A DNA stretch of 64,000 nucleotides from Macrothele yani (taxonomy: Eukaryota > Arthropoda > Arachnida > Araneae > Macrothelidae): assembly GCA_039090855.1 (NCBI GenBank), contig CM077007.1:17161515-17225514 (forward strand). The letters are read 5' to 3'. Under the pieces are notes generated by a model. The model had not been told where the DNA came from. It saw only the letters and a program-made list of their open reading frames with translations, and did not search any database. Positions within the stretch are counted from its first letter, which is position 1. The number at the start of each line of letters is the position of its first letter. The position numbers and the translations under genes were made by a program. Below are positions 1-11,790 of this stretch, in pieces.

Positions 1-2103
1 CTCATGATCATTTAACTAACCAGTGACCCACAAGCATGGCATAAAAAATCTGGATGTAGATCATGAGTGCACACACCATATGGCCCACAGCTATTTCTAA
101 CATGGTCCACCTGATCGTTAAATTAACCTGTGGCCTCTCAAAGCGTTAAGAAATTTCGGTGTACAGTAAGAGTGCATATTATACAACTCGCTATGATATC
201 TAATGGTGCATACCTGATGTCTAAATGTTTTTGTGACCGCCCTTCCCCAAGGCGAGGAACTATCTCATCAAAAGAATTTCAGTGGGCTGTTGAAGGAAAT
301 CGGCTGCCATTTTCAGGTATCCGATTTAAAAATAAACCTTCCACAGAAAGTGTGTTTTATCCTTCAGGTTTTAAATTCAAATTTGGATAAAATGTACTTT
401 TAGTTTTGTAGACATTCGTATTTACCTGCATCTTTCTTTAGGGGTTTGGTACTATTATGATAAGTAACAAGATGTTAATTCGGATGCCAAACTTTCGTTC
501 TTTCAGTATCTAAAGCCTTTGTTTTGTGTCATTCTCGGTAAATGTCGTATATGAAATCTAATAATACTGTTGCATGCGTAATTCATTTCATTATCTTCAG
601 GTAATTGTATTTGTTTTCTTAATATCGTGTAAGCAAATGTAAGAAAACGAAATGTGACCTACAGATTTGTGAGTGATGCTGAATTGGGACTGTAGGAACG
701 GACACATTAACCATATTAATTAACATTAATGATGAACATTATGTTGCTTTTCCGTGACGAAAAAGCCATTACAAGCCCATAATGGCGACAGAAAGTTCGC
801 GAACATTCGTTATTTTTCAGAGGTCGAGAGCTGCAACAAAGGTCTTCAGTTTCTCACGCCTTAGAAAGGCGAGGCCTTTTTCGACGAACTGATAGTATCG
901 TCAATGACACCGGGACTTTTGCTGTACATTGCTAGTGTCGTCCAGATGCCTACAAGTCTGGAAAACAGCCATCCGCCTTTGTATGAACATAACAATGTGT
1001 ATTGTGTGATTATAAGAATGTACTTCGGCGGTAGGATTACTTTCTCAAAGGGGAAACTCATTAATGGACGATCTGAAGAAAGACGCGGAAGGTAGGATTA
1101 AAATCCATCAGCAAGAAGCTGGGCCAACGCCCATGGGTGTGGCCGGTGAAGGGTGCGAAAGGTGACCCACGTGACCGGAGAGGCGAGCCTTATGAACAGG
1201 TCAGCGTTAGGACAAGGTCAGCGCCATGGGCTTCGCACAGGCGTAGCTTGGAGGGGGAGTTTAGCCGGTCCTTTGAAGAGGATCTGTTAGTCAGTCTGCT
1301 TTCGTTCAACGGAGAGGGAAGTTCTTCGATAGAAGGAGACGCAACACGTTTGCCTTTTATTGTGTGTGGGCTGAGGGACGCTCCAGGAGAGACAGTGTCC
1401 GAAGCTCAAGGGGAGTTAGCGATGATCTATCCTAGAAGAGATAGATCTCCGCTGCAGCGGAATAGGCCCTAGTCAGGGATTCCGTTGGTGTAGTAGATAT
1501 TTTGCTACAGAGAATACGAGCTTAGCACAGGCTAAGACTGGAACATCGGGTAGAGAAGAATAGTTGGAATACTATTTCTCAAGATTCACCGAGATATAGA
1601 GCTACTTAGTGTCTCGTAGACTCAAGCTTGAACTTCCACGCCGAGAGAGCTTTTTATTGGGAAGAATTTATTCTAGCTTTCGCGTTTCACGATTCTTGTC
1701 ACGTCCAATCCTTAGTGAGGCCTGATGTTAGAGAACGAGTAATCCGCCGCCGTCTAACTTCTAATTGGTTATGAAATAAATGTTTGTATGTTTTCAATAG
1801 AGTTTCCTCTTGATATTATTATATCTAAAGGTGAATATCATTCCGTAAGTTCAGCTGTTGTCACTCCGTCTTCCCGAATCACAAATCTAATATTAAAGTG
1901 GGGAAGGCTTCGTTTCGTTTGTTCGCTCGAACAGAGTTGGAGGGAGTGTTTCTGAGAAGCACAAACACTTTTTTGTTGTTTTGAGAGACCATATAGCGTG
2001 GACGCCTCAGATCCATAAGTAGGAGGCGGCTCTACAACACGTGACCAGTACGTTCGCTCTCACAGGGACTATAAGTTTTCTAAATTAAGTAGGTATGCTC
2101 GCA
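1..2103. other. No recognisable gene; unassigned sequence
   Basis: I see no exon of the EGF gene and no recognisable transposase here. The stretch around 880-1500 is less AT-rich than its surroundings. It holds a 111-codon open frame (1137-1472) that is rich in Arg, Glu and Ser and has no motif I know. This may be an old repeat or an upstream non-coding part of the host gene. Confidence 0.4.
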
Positions 2104-2750
2104 CACTGGCCAAAAGATTAGGAAAATTTATGATAAGACAGGCATAGACAATACACCCCAATATATGCAAATGTAACGTCCTCTGTCACAAGGGCTGATG
2201 ACGTTGTTCATTTATAAAAAGTTCAAAGATTATTCGGTTGAAGTAGTGAAGCCGCGAATGCGTGGATGGTTGAATCTCTTGAAATCTGTCCCGGACGTAC
2301 TTTATCTCAATGGATTTCATTTGTTTGGAATATATGTATGTTCATGTGGGCTTTGTTGTTAGCCTCGGTGTATTTGTTGTTCTGTTCTGGACCGTGGGAA
2401 AGGGAACCGTTTTCGTCATGATTCTCATGTAGACTATGAAAGAAATTAGGCTGCAGTAACTCATGTGAACACAGGAAACCCAGGATCTGTCGAAACTCGA
2501 AAATGATCTGATCGTTCACACACGTTTGGCTAGAGCCACGATTAATAAAACAAAAGAAATTACTGACTCAAAAGCAACAATTTTAAAGATGTTTAGGGGC
2601 CGGAAGGCAAGCGGATCTCTTCCATATCCAAAAGTCGTGAATGGGGCCGGGAAACTACGGTAAAACAACGTGGTAGCCATGCTGTGAGAAGCATTGGTAC
2701 TGAAGAACAGGACTTCTAGTGTACAGCAACTGACTAGTGAATCCAACCTC
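2104..2750 (+). mobile_element. Decayed Tc1-like element (same family as 36288-40930)
   Basis: The sequence begins CACTGGCC and matches the element split at 36288/40930 along its length: the GATAAGACAG motif, the GTAACTCATGT motif, and a helix-turn-helix-like stretch near 2490-2600. Read on the + strand, that stretch resembles the start of a Tc1 transposase (DLS..E..LIV.ARLARATINKT). No catalytic region remains intact. The right boundary is approximate. Confidence 0.5.
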
Positions 2751-2849
2751 CCGAAGCAGCCAGTGCTGACTCCGAACTATGAGTAGGTCGTTAAAGAAAT
2801 TACGTTTCAGTAGTCGTCTGATAATTATCAGGCACTTGTAACTCCTTTG

Positions 2850-3180
2850 GCCTGAGTGGTATAACGGATAGCATACTCGAACGAAAATCAGAAGATGAGC
2901 GTTCGATTGCCTCCCAGGGCGATGCAATTTTCAAATCTTCTGATGTAAGGTTACATGTTGAGCAGTAAGCAAGGCAATGGGTAGTTTTCCCATGTGTTTG
3001 TGAAAAATATTTCTTCCACAATCCCCATATGACAAATAAACAAATACATCGCTCTTTCCACGTTCCAGAAATACATAGCAACCGAAAAATTGTTATTCGG
3101 TCACCGCCGGGGAATTGAAACCACGGATCTCTCGATATCTAGCCGAGCGCGTTAGCCTTATACCACGGTGGCCAACAATC
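2850..3180. repeat. tRNA-derived SINE pieces facing each other
   Basis: Near 2858 a + strand tRNA-like head (GAGTGGTATAACGG, then GCGTTCGATTGCC) runs into an AATTTTCAAATC-type tail. From 3175 back to 3050 a minus-strand tRNA-like head (GTGGTATAAGGC, then GGTTTCAATTCC) runs into a tail that ends ACGTGGAAAGAGCGATG. The same tail occurs at 3360-3490 and in the palindrome at 7707-7936, so this is a dispersed SINE family. Confidence 0.55.
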
Positions 3181-3359
3181 CAAGGTGTTATGTGTGTTTT
3201 TAAGTCAGCTTCTGACATCAGAAATCCGTAAGATCGGCTCAGCTACTGAGACTTCTCGATCTGGTGGGCATTAACGGCACTGGCTATATATTAATTATAG
3301 CAGTTAAATCCAGAGGGCGAGTTCCAAAGCGAAAATTCTCCAAATACGTGGCGTCAGTA

Positions 3360-3490
3360 AATAAACAAAGACATCGCTCTTTCCATGTTTCAGAAACACA
3401 TAGCAACCGAAAAATTGTGATTCTGTCACCGCCGGGGAATTGAATCCACGGATCTCTCGATATCTAGCCGAGCGCGTTAGCCTCAGCTAG
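3360..3490 (-). repeat. Second copy of the GAGCGATG-tail SINE
   Basis: This closely matches the minus-strand SINE at 3050-3175 from the tail (CATCGCTCTTTCCA on the + strand) to the tRNA-like A-box region. It stops at 'gttagcctcagc', so the extreme head is lost. Confidence 0.6.
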
Positions 3491-3539
3491 ATATAGTTGT
3501 GCATGATTATCCATATGTAAAAAAGATTCTGATTAGAGT

Positions 3540-4430
3540 ATTTGTGGTGGACGTATACATTATCAAAATGATTTAATTAAAATGCTAGGAGTAGTTGCGC
3601 GTGACTGAAATTATTTTGATATTCACATTAGCATTTCATAATCGAAATAGTTTTGATTTTAAAGGGTTACTGCTAGTTATATACTTGACTAAAATTAATA
3701 CAAACTGCTCATGATTGAAATCTTAGCGCCAGTTGTGCATAAACAAAATGTTTTTTTTTCATGATGTGCTAATGATAGCAAGATATTTTTTGTTAAAAAG
3801 ATTAGTTGTGCTGATTGCACAAGATTATAAAATTTCTTTGATTAAAGTGTTCTGGCTGGTAGTTCATGATCGTAATGAATTTTATTATAATGTGCAAATC
3901 TTAGTGGTACATTATCAAATGTTCAAGCTAATTGCACATTATTGAAATGATTTTGATTAAAATCTCAGCGATAGGTGTGCATGATCAAAATGAATTAATA
4001 GTATTCATGATATTTAATGATCAAAATTATTTTGATTGTGATAATAATATTCATGCTATTTAATTATCAAAATTATTTTTATTGTAATATCCATGCTTTT
4101 ACAATGATCAAAATGATTTTGATTGTAATATTCATGGTATTTAACTGTCAAAAATGTTTTTATTTTAATATCCATGCTATTTAATGATCTGATTGTAATA
4201 TTCATACTATTAATAGTCAAAATATTATTTTGATTGTAGTATTCATGCTATTTAATGGTCAAAGCGCTCTTGGTCATTTATGATGAAAAACACCTTGATC
4301 ACGAGTACTTCTATCACTCATGATTAATAATCATGCTACGTGCGTGTGATTGAAGTTAAGTTGACTAAAATGTTCCTGCTAGTTGTGTATGGTCAAAATG
4401 ATTTTAATTCAAATCTTGCTAGTTGTCCAT
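3540..4430. repeat. Degenerate AT-rich minisatellite
   Basis: Variants of 'atgatcaaaatgattttgatt' followed by 'tattcatgctattta' recur. Between about 3990 and 4262 the spacing is roughly 41 bp (seven units). The left part has longer, more diverged units of about 60 bp. The only open frames are incidental. Confidence 0.6.
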
Positions 4431-5044
4431 AAATGGAACGATTTTTACAAAATCCTGATGCGTTAGTTATCAATAGCATCACATCACGTTTTTATCACAG
4501 CTTACATTCGATATCAGTAATGGCTGGCACAAAATGTAAGCTTCCTGATTCCGAAGAAAGTACTGAGCAATGCATGACATTGTTTTTAAAAAACACTATA
4601 GGCTGGATTGTGTAAATGTAAAATTTTTAAGTCAAATGGTAATATATGTATTCGTACAGGGATGTCTGACTTACAAAAAAAAAAGCGGTATTTCTGCCTG
4701 GAACGAAATATGCTGTAACTAAAAATTCGTTTTCGTGAAACTTCATCAGGAGCTTCATATAATCTCGGTAATATAGGAACTATATATGAAAATAGCAGAG
4801 TTATTATATTTGGTTTACAAGTTAGTATATTACTTCGAATTGTTAATACGACTGCAATACCCAAAACTAGGCGAAATAGAGCATATTTGTTAAGTACTCA
4901 TTGCAGATTACATTTCCGAATTTTCATCTGCATCGCTTAGTTTCCTTCCTTCATTTCTTGTCCACGATTTTACGCTTTATAGTACAAACTGAAAATATTC
5001 AAGCTTTTTAAACTAATTCTTCCTTTCTTGTTTTATAATTGCAG

Positions 5045-5157
5045 CTGTCAGGAAGTGTGCCCTCCGAATAGATGGGGAATAGACTGTTCTAACAATTGCA
5101 GTTGCGAAAACGATGCAGACTGTCTCCATACGAACGGGAAATGCATTTGTCCTGCAG
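5045..5157 (+). CDS. EGF-like repeat exon 1 of the visible gene (MEGF/Draper-like)
   Basis: This is an internal exon. The acceptor is a pyrimidine stretch ending TTGCAG at 5044 and the donor is CAG|GTACGT at 5158. The first base completes a codon (phase 2 entry) and the last base starts one (phase 1 exit). It encodes one 8-cysteine EGF-like repeat (CPPNRWGIDC, then CSC, then CICPAG) that is completed by exon 2 (WNGIRC). The C..G..G..C spacing is typical of MEGF10/11, Draper, CED-1 and SCARF ectodomains: extracellular receptors for phagocytosis or adhesion. No signal peptide, membrane segment or kinase is visible, so the exact orthologue is open, and an invertebrate Tie-like receptor is also possible. 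The exon immediately upstream is outside the window or unrecognised. Confidence 0.85.
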
Positions 5158-5683
5158 GTACGTTCACTTTGGAGATATTTATTTTTATTTTGGCGTTGTG
5201 TATAGCTTTGCCTATTTTCTGTGGAAAAGACTCTTGATAAATCTATCTTTAGTCTCAAGTTATTGCTGAAATATTTTTCTTAATTATGTTCCATGGCTGC
5301 ATGCTAAATGCTCAAACAGAAAATGCATTTCTTTATTTGGAATACGCCATTTCTATTTCTTCCCGTGAAATCTAAAGCTATTTAAAATTGTACAGATTAA
5401 TTCGAAAGCCAACAGAAAAAAAAATTTTACTTTATGCTACAGGACATCTTAGAAAACTTTTTTGTACCTGAAAAGCATGCTCGAAACTTCAATAACCAAG
5501 ATTATAATAATCAGTGTTCGAAATAGCTCCCTGCAACCCTCAAACAGCTATGTACGGGACGATAAATATTTTCAGGATTCTCACGTAGAGTGTTCGACTT
5601 GAAGTGACCCGCCGATGCCCAAATAATTATTTTCACGAAGCATAAACTTCAAGATAGCCCCGCATAAAAGTACAGGTGATCGC
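5158..5683. other. Intron 1, left part, no feature seen
   Basis: AT-rich intronic sequence. Only short incidental open frames are present. Confidence 0.5.
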
Positions 5684-5891
5684 CGCACCTGTTGCGCAGT
5701 GGTCTAGCCGCTGGCTTCTGATGATTGTTCGTCCCAGTGAGCCCGGGTTCGAGTCCCGAATGAGGCATGAGTGGTATGTTTTGTCTTACGGTACTGACTC
5801 TCTTCCCTCCCTGGAACCAGTGGTCCTAAATTAGGAACTTGCGACTACTATAGCTCATTGATTTGCTCACGGTGGTCGTTAAACCTCCAGA
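5684..5891 (+). repeat. tRNA-derived SINE, family S1
   Basis: The head GCGCAGTGGTCTAG and the B-box GGGTTCGAGTCC are followed by the S1 body: a TGTCTTAC..CTGACTCTCTTCCC block, GGAACCAGTGG, then CCTAAATTAGG. The 3' end is GCTCACGGTGGTCGTTAAACCTCC. Relatives lie at 20015-20213, 60252-60469, 19402-19562 (minus) and the expanded copy at 56078-57243. Presumably it was mobilised by a LINE. Confidence 0.8.
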
Positions 5892-6082
5892 AAAAAGTTC
5901 TGCAGTGTTGTGAGCTTTTGAAATCATACGTTTTTCAAAAGCAATATACAGTCTCACACATTACATCATTTTGCTGGAGATATTTTCATGAGATCAAATG
6001 TCGTCTAACTACCTACAGGAGTACGTAGGTATTTAGCTCAAGAACAAACTGCTCTTAATGCTGTATTACGTGGAAATAAACG

Positions 6083-6997
6083 CTAGGGTTATGACGAATA
6101 AAATTCTTTGCATTTCTGTTTTACATGTTTGTCCACTATAAAGAAGCTACACTCCGGAGAACTTTTTCCGTTTTACACACATCCGTGACAAACACCACAT
6201 TAAGCCTTACGCCAAATGAAACACCCCGAATTAAACCAAATTAAATAAGCTATTATACTAAACCCAGGCACTAAACAATTTAATTAAAAGGCATGACTTA
6301 GATTCTAATTAACTATATACATTAAACACATCACATAAGAATCAAGAATAATAAATTTGATAAAGACATGAACAGTTGAAATGGTGAATAGTTACCAACA
6401 GTCCTACTTAAAAGTCACTTATAGTCGCATCTAATATACGCGTAAGCTATTATACTGAACTTAGGTACCAAACTATTTAATCGAAAAGCATGACTTAGAT
6501 TCCAATTAATTATATATATTAACTATATCACATAAGAACCAAGAATAATAAATTTGATGAAGACATGAACAACTGTTGAAATGGTGAATATTTACCAACA
6601 GTCCTACTCAAAAGTCACATATGGTCGACTATATGTGACTTTTACACACGACTATATGTAACTTTTGAGTAGGACGGTTGGTAACTATTCAAAATTTCAA
6701 CAGTTGTTCATGTCTTCATCAAATTTAGTATTCTTGATTCTTATGTGATGTGTTTAATGTATATAGTTAATTAGAATCTAAGTCATGCTTTTCGATTAAA
6801 TTGTTTAGTGCATGGGTTTAGTATAATGGCTGCATTTAATTTGGTTTAATTCGGGGTGTTTCATTTAGCGTAAGGCTTAATGTATTGTTCGTCACGGATG
6901 TGTGTAACACAGAAAATGTACTCCGGAGTGTCACTTCTTTATAGTGGACAAACGTGTGAAACAGAAATGCAACGAATTTTATTCGTCATAACCCTAA
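6083..6997. mobile_element. Foldback (long inverted repeat) DNA element, non-coding
   Basis: The ends read CTAGGGTTATGACGAATAAAATTC on the left and its complement on the right (near 6974-6997). The arms pair over several hundred bases (6083-6440 with 6640-6997). The inner third of the left arm is present twice as a direct repeat (about 6244-6433 and 6446-6625). A short spacer with 'catatggtcgactatatgtg' sits at the axis. No protein is encoded. It lies wholly inside intron 1. Confidence 0.75.
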
Positions 6998-7400
6998 CTA
7001 CAGGAGATTCTGAAGATTTGTGGGTACTGCTCGGGATCCGCATTAACTGATAAATATCAATGTTACACTTCGCACAAAAATGGCAATTTTTCACTGTTCA
7101 GCATTTCGAAGACTGCCTTACGAAATCCAAGCATTAGCCGTCGTAAACATTTCTGAATTTGATTCAAAAACTTACTTCTACTTTCAGCAGTATCAGTTCC
7201 AACTACGTGCAGTTTGTAAGGGTGTCAGGAACCCGATCCCGAACTGGCCCATAACATTTTTCCTTTTATATTTGCTTTTTTTATTTTAAATTGTAAAGTC
7301 ACTAAAAGATTGTTTTAAATTATGGACGTACAGCCTTTTCACAACAGGAGAGAAAAGATATTGTAAAAACAAAACGAAACGGGAAGCAAGTAGCAACAGT

Positions 7401-7541
7401 CAGGAAAAAAAACAGAAAATGAAAAAGAAATAACCGGTTCGTACCTGTTGAATGAAGGGAAAATGAAGATCAGGAAAAAAAACAGAAAATGAAAAAAGAA
7501 ATAACCGGTTCGTACCTGTTGAATGAAGGGAAAATGAAGAT
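7401..7541. repeat. Two-copy direct repeat of about 70 bp
   Basis: The segment beginning CAGGAAAAAAAACAG and ending AAAATGAAGAT occurs twice back to back (7401-7470 and 7471-7541), almost identical. This is a recent local duplication. The overlapping minus-strand frames contain the repeated peptide only because of it. Confidence 0.8.
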
Positions 7542-7706
7542 CGTTTTGTTTCCTGAACTCTGGGCAGGCTGTGAGAAAATTCACTTGAGAATCTTTCCAA
7601 CGAACGTCTGCTACAGGCATCAGAAATATTCTTAAAGCTGATGAATTGTTTTGAAAACATATCAATTAGTCAATTAATGCAGACATTTGACGTGGACCAG
7701 GAACTC

Positions 7707-7936
7707 CAACGGAGGTCATCGCTCTTTCCACGTTTATAAGTGAGTCACGGAAAAATTCTCATTGGCCGCCACCGGGAATCGAACCCAAGGTCTTCCAGTT
7801 ACGCGCCGGATGTGGTGCAGTGGAAGCATATCCGGCGCGTAACTGGACGACCTTGGGTTCGATTCCCGGTGGCGGCCAATGAGAATTTTTCCGTGACTCA
7901 CTTATAAACGTTGAAAGAGCGATGGACCTCTGTTTG
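7707..7936. repeat. Head-to-head SINE palindrome with ~100-bp arms
   Basis: The left arm (7707-7810) is the near-perfect reverse complement of the right arm (7831-7936). The 20-base spacer between them contains an A-box-like GTGGTGCAGTGG. Each arm carries the B-box GGTTCGATTCCC and the tail ending GTTGAAAGAGCGATGG, the SINE family also seen at 3050 and 3360. It looks like two SINE bodies fused at the tRNA head. Confidence 0.8.
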
Positions 7937-8159
7937 AGTAACAATTAGTCATTTTAAAAAATGTTTTCTAAAGCACTTTATGGGTTCATGTGATGCTCAA
8001 CATAAGTCCAAAGAATTTCAATTTGGTCACGCAAATCTGAAGCAAATATATCATATTCTTTTTGTGCAATAATTGACAATTTTATTCGTAAGGCTATATA
8101 ATATTTTATTTTCATATCTCTTAGTTTCAATAAAGAATAAAAGTCATTTAAAAATTGAA

Positions 8160-9290
8160 AAGTCTTGTTATGTATGTTCAGGTATTCGAACCGTTCTTAT
8201 CGTTGTATCAAGAAATAAGAAAGTTTTTTTTTTATTTCTCTTTGGCAGATCAATATCTCTACCGTATTTTGGTACCAAAAATTCCTTTTTTGCTTTATTT
8301 TTTTCTTACATGGTCTAACCAGTTCAACAGTTGGAAATTTTGTTTCGCAATTTATTTCCTCGGCAATTGTTTTATCTTCAGCTGACATGCTTTTAAAACC
8401 CCTGTGTGTTCTACATTCTTTTAAACAGTCATTTACTTGTTTTAACATTTCTACTATGTTTTTTTCTCTATTATTAACAGATTTTGGTATTAATTTGCGT
8501 GTATCACTGTCTCTAAAAGATTCGTTAAAGCGCTAATATAATGTATCGTGGATTGCATGCAAACTGTACCCAAGTACGTGTTGGTGTTACCCTTATTGCA
8601 TCTAACATATTTTCTCACCTAGTTTCACAGCACGGTTTCACGGTCAATGCTGGAAGCTTTTTCTTTAGAATTTGCTAAAGATAAGGTAATTCAGAAAAGA
8701 AAGCATATATTTCTTGTAGAATGCTGAAAATGATCACAATTTGCAGAAAAAAAATGTTGTCCTTATTTACGACCAGATTTAAAGCATGAGCCACTCAAAA
8801 TACATAAAATACACAAGGGGTATAGGACAAAAAAGGATGTTTTTTGAAGTCCACTGTGTTTTTCCTTCACATTAGCTCCATTGTCACAGCACTGGCCACG
8901 TTTATCATAAATTATGAAATATTCAAGATTTCAAAAAAAATTAGAAAAATAATTGTTATTCCTTTGCCAGAGGTATCTGGTACTGAAAAAAATAACAAAA
9001 ATTATTCAGTGATTTGAAGGCGTTTTCTATTAAAATTTGCAATGAATTATTTTTACGAAAAAAATAAGCGTGCCACGTTGCATTACTATTTTCCACAGTA
9101 AAACGTTTTCTTAACGTCTCACACGTCACTGACATTAATTTATCAATGGTAAAATTTGATTTAGGGACCTGCCTTTAGGGGAGCCCGGATGGGAATTCCC
9201 GCTAAGCGCGTCCCTTCACAAGAACCTAAAATATTTGATATTTTACACTACTGCGTTTCGTGATAAATTTTTAAAGAGCAGTGCAGAACA
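8160..9290 (-). pseudogene. Remnant of ZMYM1/DUF4371-type hAT transposase
   Basis: Minus-strand translation in shifting frames shows a GQ(C)CDNGANVKEKHSG stretch near 8835-8890, resembling the DNGxNMKGKHxG motif of ZMYM1-like hAT transposases. Downstream (8197-8448) a frame reads MLKQVNDCLKECR..., then FPTVELVRPCKKK, which matches the linker and C-terminal part of that family. Many stops and frameshifts separate these pieces. The C-terminal dimerisation segment is not recognisable. It is dead and has no visible terminal repeats. Confidence 0.65.
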
Positions 9291-9551
9291 ATTCATGGGT
9301 TCTGTTGAGCATTCTGAGCAACACAATCTATGAAACAGAGAAACAATGAAAAACGTTACATTAGTGCTATTTCCATAAAAGTGAAAAGATGATATCACAG
9401 AGGTTGGAAGGAATCGTTATATCACATTTGGAATTACTTTTAGTATCAAACAAAAAGGATTTTCTGTCTGTTATTAAGAATTACTGTTCTTTTAGATTCC
9501 ATATTCCTTCGAATTTCTTATGTTTACTAATTCACCTCATACAATTCGTAG

Positions 9552-9715
9552 GATGGAATGGAATTCGCTGCAACGAGATGTGCACAGCAGGTTTCTTTGG
9601 TCTGAACTGCATGAACGAATGTCTGTGTCAAAATAATGGACTTTGTAATCCTTTTGACGGAAGCTGTTCCTGTCTTCCAGGATATGTTGGAACTTTCTGC
9701 GAGAAGAAATGCGAT
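9552..9715 (+). CDS. EGF-like repeat exon 2
   Basis: The acceptor AATTCGTAG ends at 9551 and the donor GAT|GTAAGT starts at 9716. Entry phase 1 joins exon 1 to give CPAG-WNGIRC. The exon then encodes a full repeat (CTAGFFGLNC, CLC, CSCLPGYVGTFC) and ends KKCD in phase 0. The phase 0 exit is unusual beside its phase-1 neighbours but fits the phase 0 entry of exon 3. It is the longest exon of the set and carries parts of two adjacent repeats. Confidence 0.9.
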
Positions 9716-9843
9716 GTAAGTATATTTACTGATTAACTGTAAAAAGGAACTAACTTTATGGTGAGATTAAATTCGATATTTTCTGTTCTGCGAGTCAGTC
9801 TTGTAATTTCGCAGAGATTTCGATAAAAAAAAAAAAAAAAAAA

Positions 9844-11790
9844 AACAAGAAAGATGACACCGAATTTTCGGGTGCAATAAGCACGTCTATTGAATCCGTT
9901 CTGACGCAAACTTAATTTATCAAAGCTATTCAAAGTCAATGGAACCGGTATGGAAAACAATATTATCTGACGGAAGAAAGAAGTTTTTCAATCGGGTTTT
10001 TAATCCCTCAGATATTGCTGCAAAGGGAATCGTGAGCTTACGCCCTTTGGTTGCAGACTTGTGCATTAAGAAAAACATGAATTTATATGAGAAACATTTC
10101 GCACCGGAAACGCTCTGCAACACAAAAAGAATTTTTCAAATCGGACTCCTAGAAACAGAGATATAGAGCAAAATAAGATGTGACTTTACGTCCCCTGGTG
10201 AAAAAACCATACATTATTTTAGGAAGAAAGTATTCTCAAAGGTTTTCCCATATGAGCGCTATCGGTCAAAGAAGAAAAAAATGTAATCTTGTTTTCAGGA
10301 GCCCAGATTTTGCTATAAATATATCAGAAGCGGAAATTAACACTTATGCCCCCTGGTGGTCAAACCATTTTTTACCAAACATTAGAAATTTTGTGTCAAA
10401 AATATTTTCATCAGGTCTCGTATGCGATACAAGAAGAATTTTTCAAATCGGAGTTTTAGGAGCAGAAATAACGCAGAAAACGCAATTTACCTTTGTGCCC
10501 CTTAGCAGAAAGTCTATGATTTACTTGAAAATTTTATTTATAGGAAAAACATTTTGCATCGGAAACATAATCCAACAAAGAAGGAATTTTTAAAATCGGA
10601 TTCCTAGAAGTAGAGATATTGACAAAAATAAGATATACATCTACGCCCCGTGGCGTAGAAACCAGACACTATTTCAAGAAGAAAATGTTCCTAAAAGGTT
10701 TGTCGACATGAGTAGTATTGGTCTACAAACGACGTTTTTTTCAATCGAGAATTTAGAAGCTCATATTTTGCTGCAAATACATCAGAAGCGGAAATTAAGA
10801 TTTACGCCCCCTAGTGGCCAAACTATTTTTTTTACGAAAATTAAAAATTACGTGCAGACTATTTCCCATCAGAAGCTGTATCCGGTGCACAAAGAATTTT
10901 TCAAATCGGAGATTTAGAAGCGTAGATATAGGAGGAAACGCAATTTACCTATACGCCCCCTAGCAGAAAGGCTATGAATTACTTGAAAATTTTGAAATTA
11001 TATGAAAAACATGTCAAATTGGAAACACTATCCAACAATTAAGGAATTTTTCAAATCGGACTCCTAGAGATTGGAAGTAGAGATATTTACAAAAATAAGA
11101 TATACATTTACGCCCCCTGGCGGAGAAACTGTAGACTATTTTAAGAAGAAAATATTCCGAAAAGGTTTATCGATGTGAGTGGCATCAGTCCACGAAGGAA
11201 TTTTTACAATCGATGTTTTAGTAGCTCAGATTTTAGGGCAAATACATCAGAAGCAAAAATTAACACTTACGATCCCTGGTGGCCAAAGTATTCTTTACCA
11301 AAAATTAGAAATTATATGCAAAATATTTTCCATCAGGAGGTGTATCCGCTGAAGAAAACAATTTTCGAATCGGAGGTTTAGAAGAAGAGTTATCGGGGAA
11401 AATGTAATTTACATTTACGCCCCCTAGCGGAAAATCTATGCATAATTTGAAAAAGTAACTATATCTAAAATACTCTTCGATATAAATGGAATCGAAAGAT
11501 AAAATAATTTTTTCAATCTGATGTTAAGAAGCAAATATGTGGAATACAACTTATTTTTGAATTCGACATCATCTGCATTTACGCCCTCTAGCGGCGAAAT
11601 TGTACATCGTAAAAAAAAACGAGATAAAGGATCATCATTCGCATATTTCAAGCTTCCCAATGCAAAAAGAATTTTTCAAATCGGACTAATAGTTGAAGAG
11701 ATATCGTGGGTACAGACGGACGGACAAACTGGTAACAAAAGCACGATCTTTTTTTACAAAAGACGTGCTAAAAAAGTAGCCCACTGCACT
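9844..11790. repeat. Array copy A: about 12 degenerate ~150-bp monomers
   Basis: A core 'AAGAATTTTTCAAATCGGA(G/C)T' recurs near 9988, 10133, 10285, 10438, 10584, 10736, 10898, 11043, 11198, 11358, 11508 and 11668, roughly every 145-160 bp. Each is followed by an 'ACGCCCCCTGGCGGA'-like block. The left edge is AACAAGAAAGATGA. The right edge is a GACGGACGGACAAAC block and a small hairpin AGCACGATCTTTT...AAAAGACGTGCT. Open frames through it are incidental. It lies in intron 2. Confidence 0.75.

Noticed and set aside
1137..1472. A 111-codon open frame as a gene
   Set aside because: No homologue, splice context or domain is recognisable. It is listed only as part of an unassigned stretch.
6083..6110. 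Telomere-like TTAGGG at the foldback end
   Set aside because: A single occurrence within a terminal inverted repeat, not a telomeric array.
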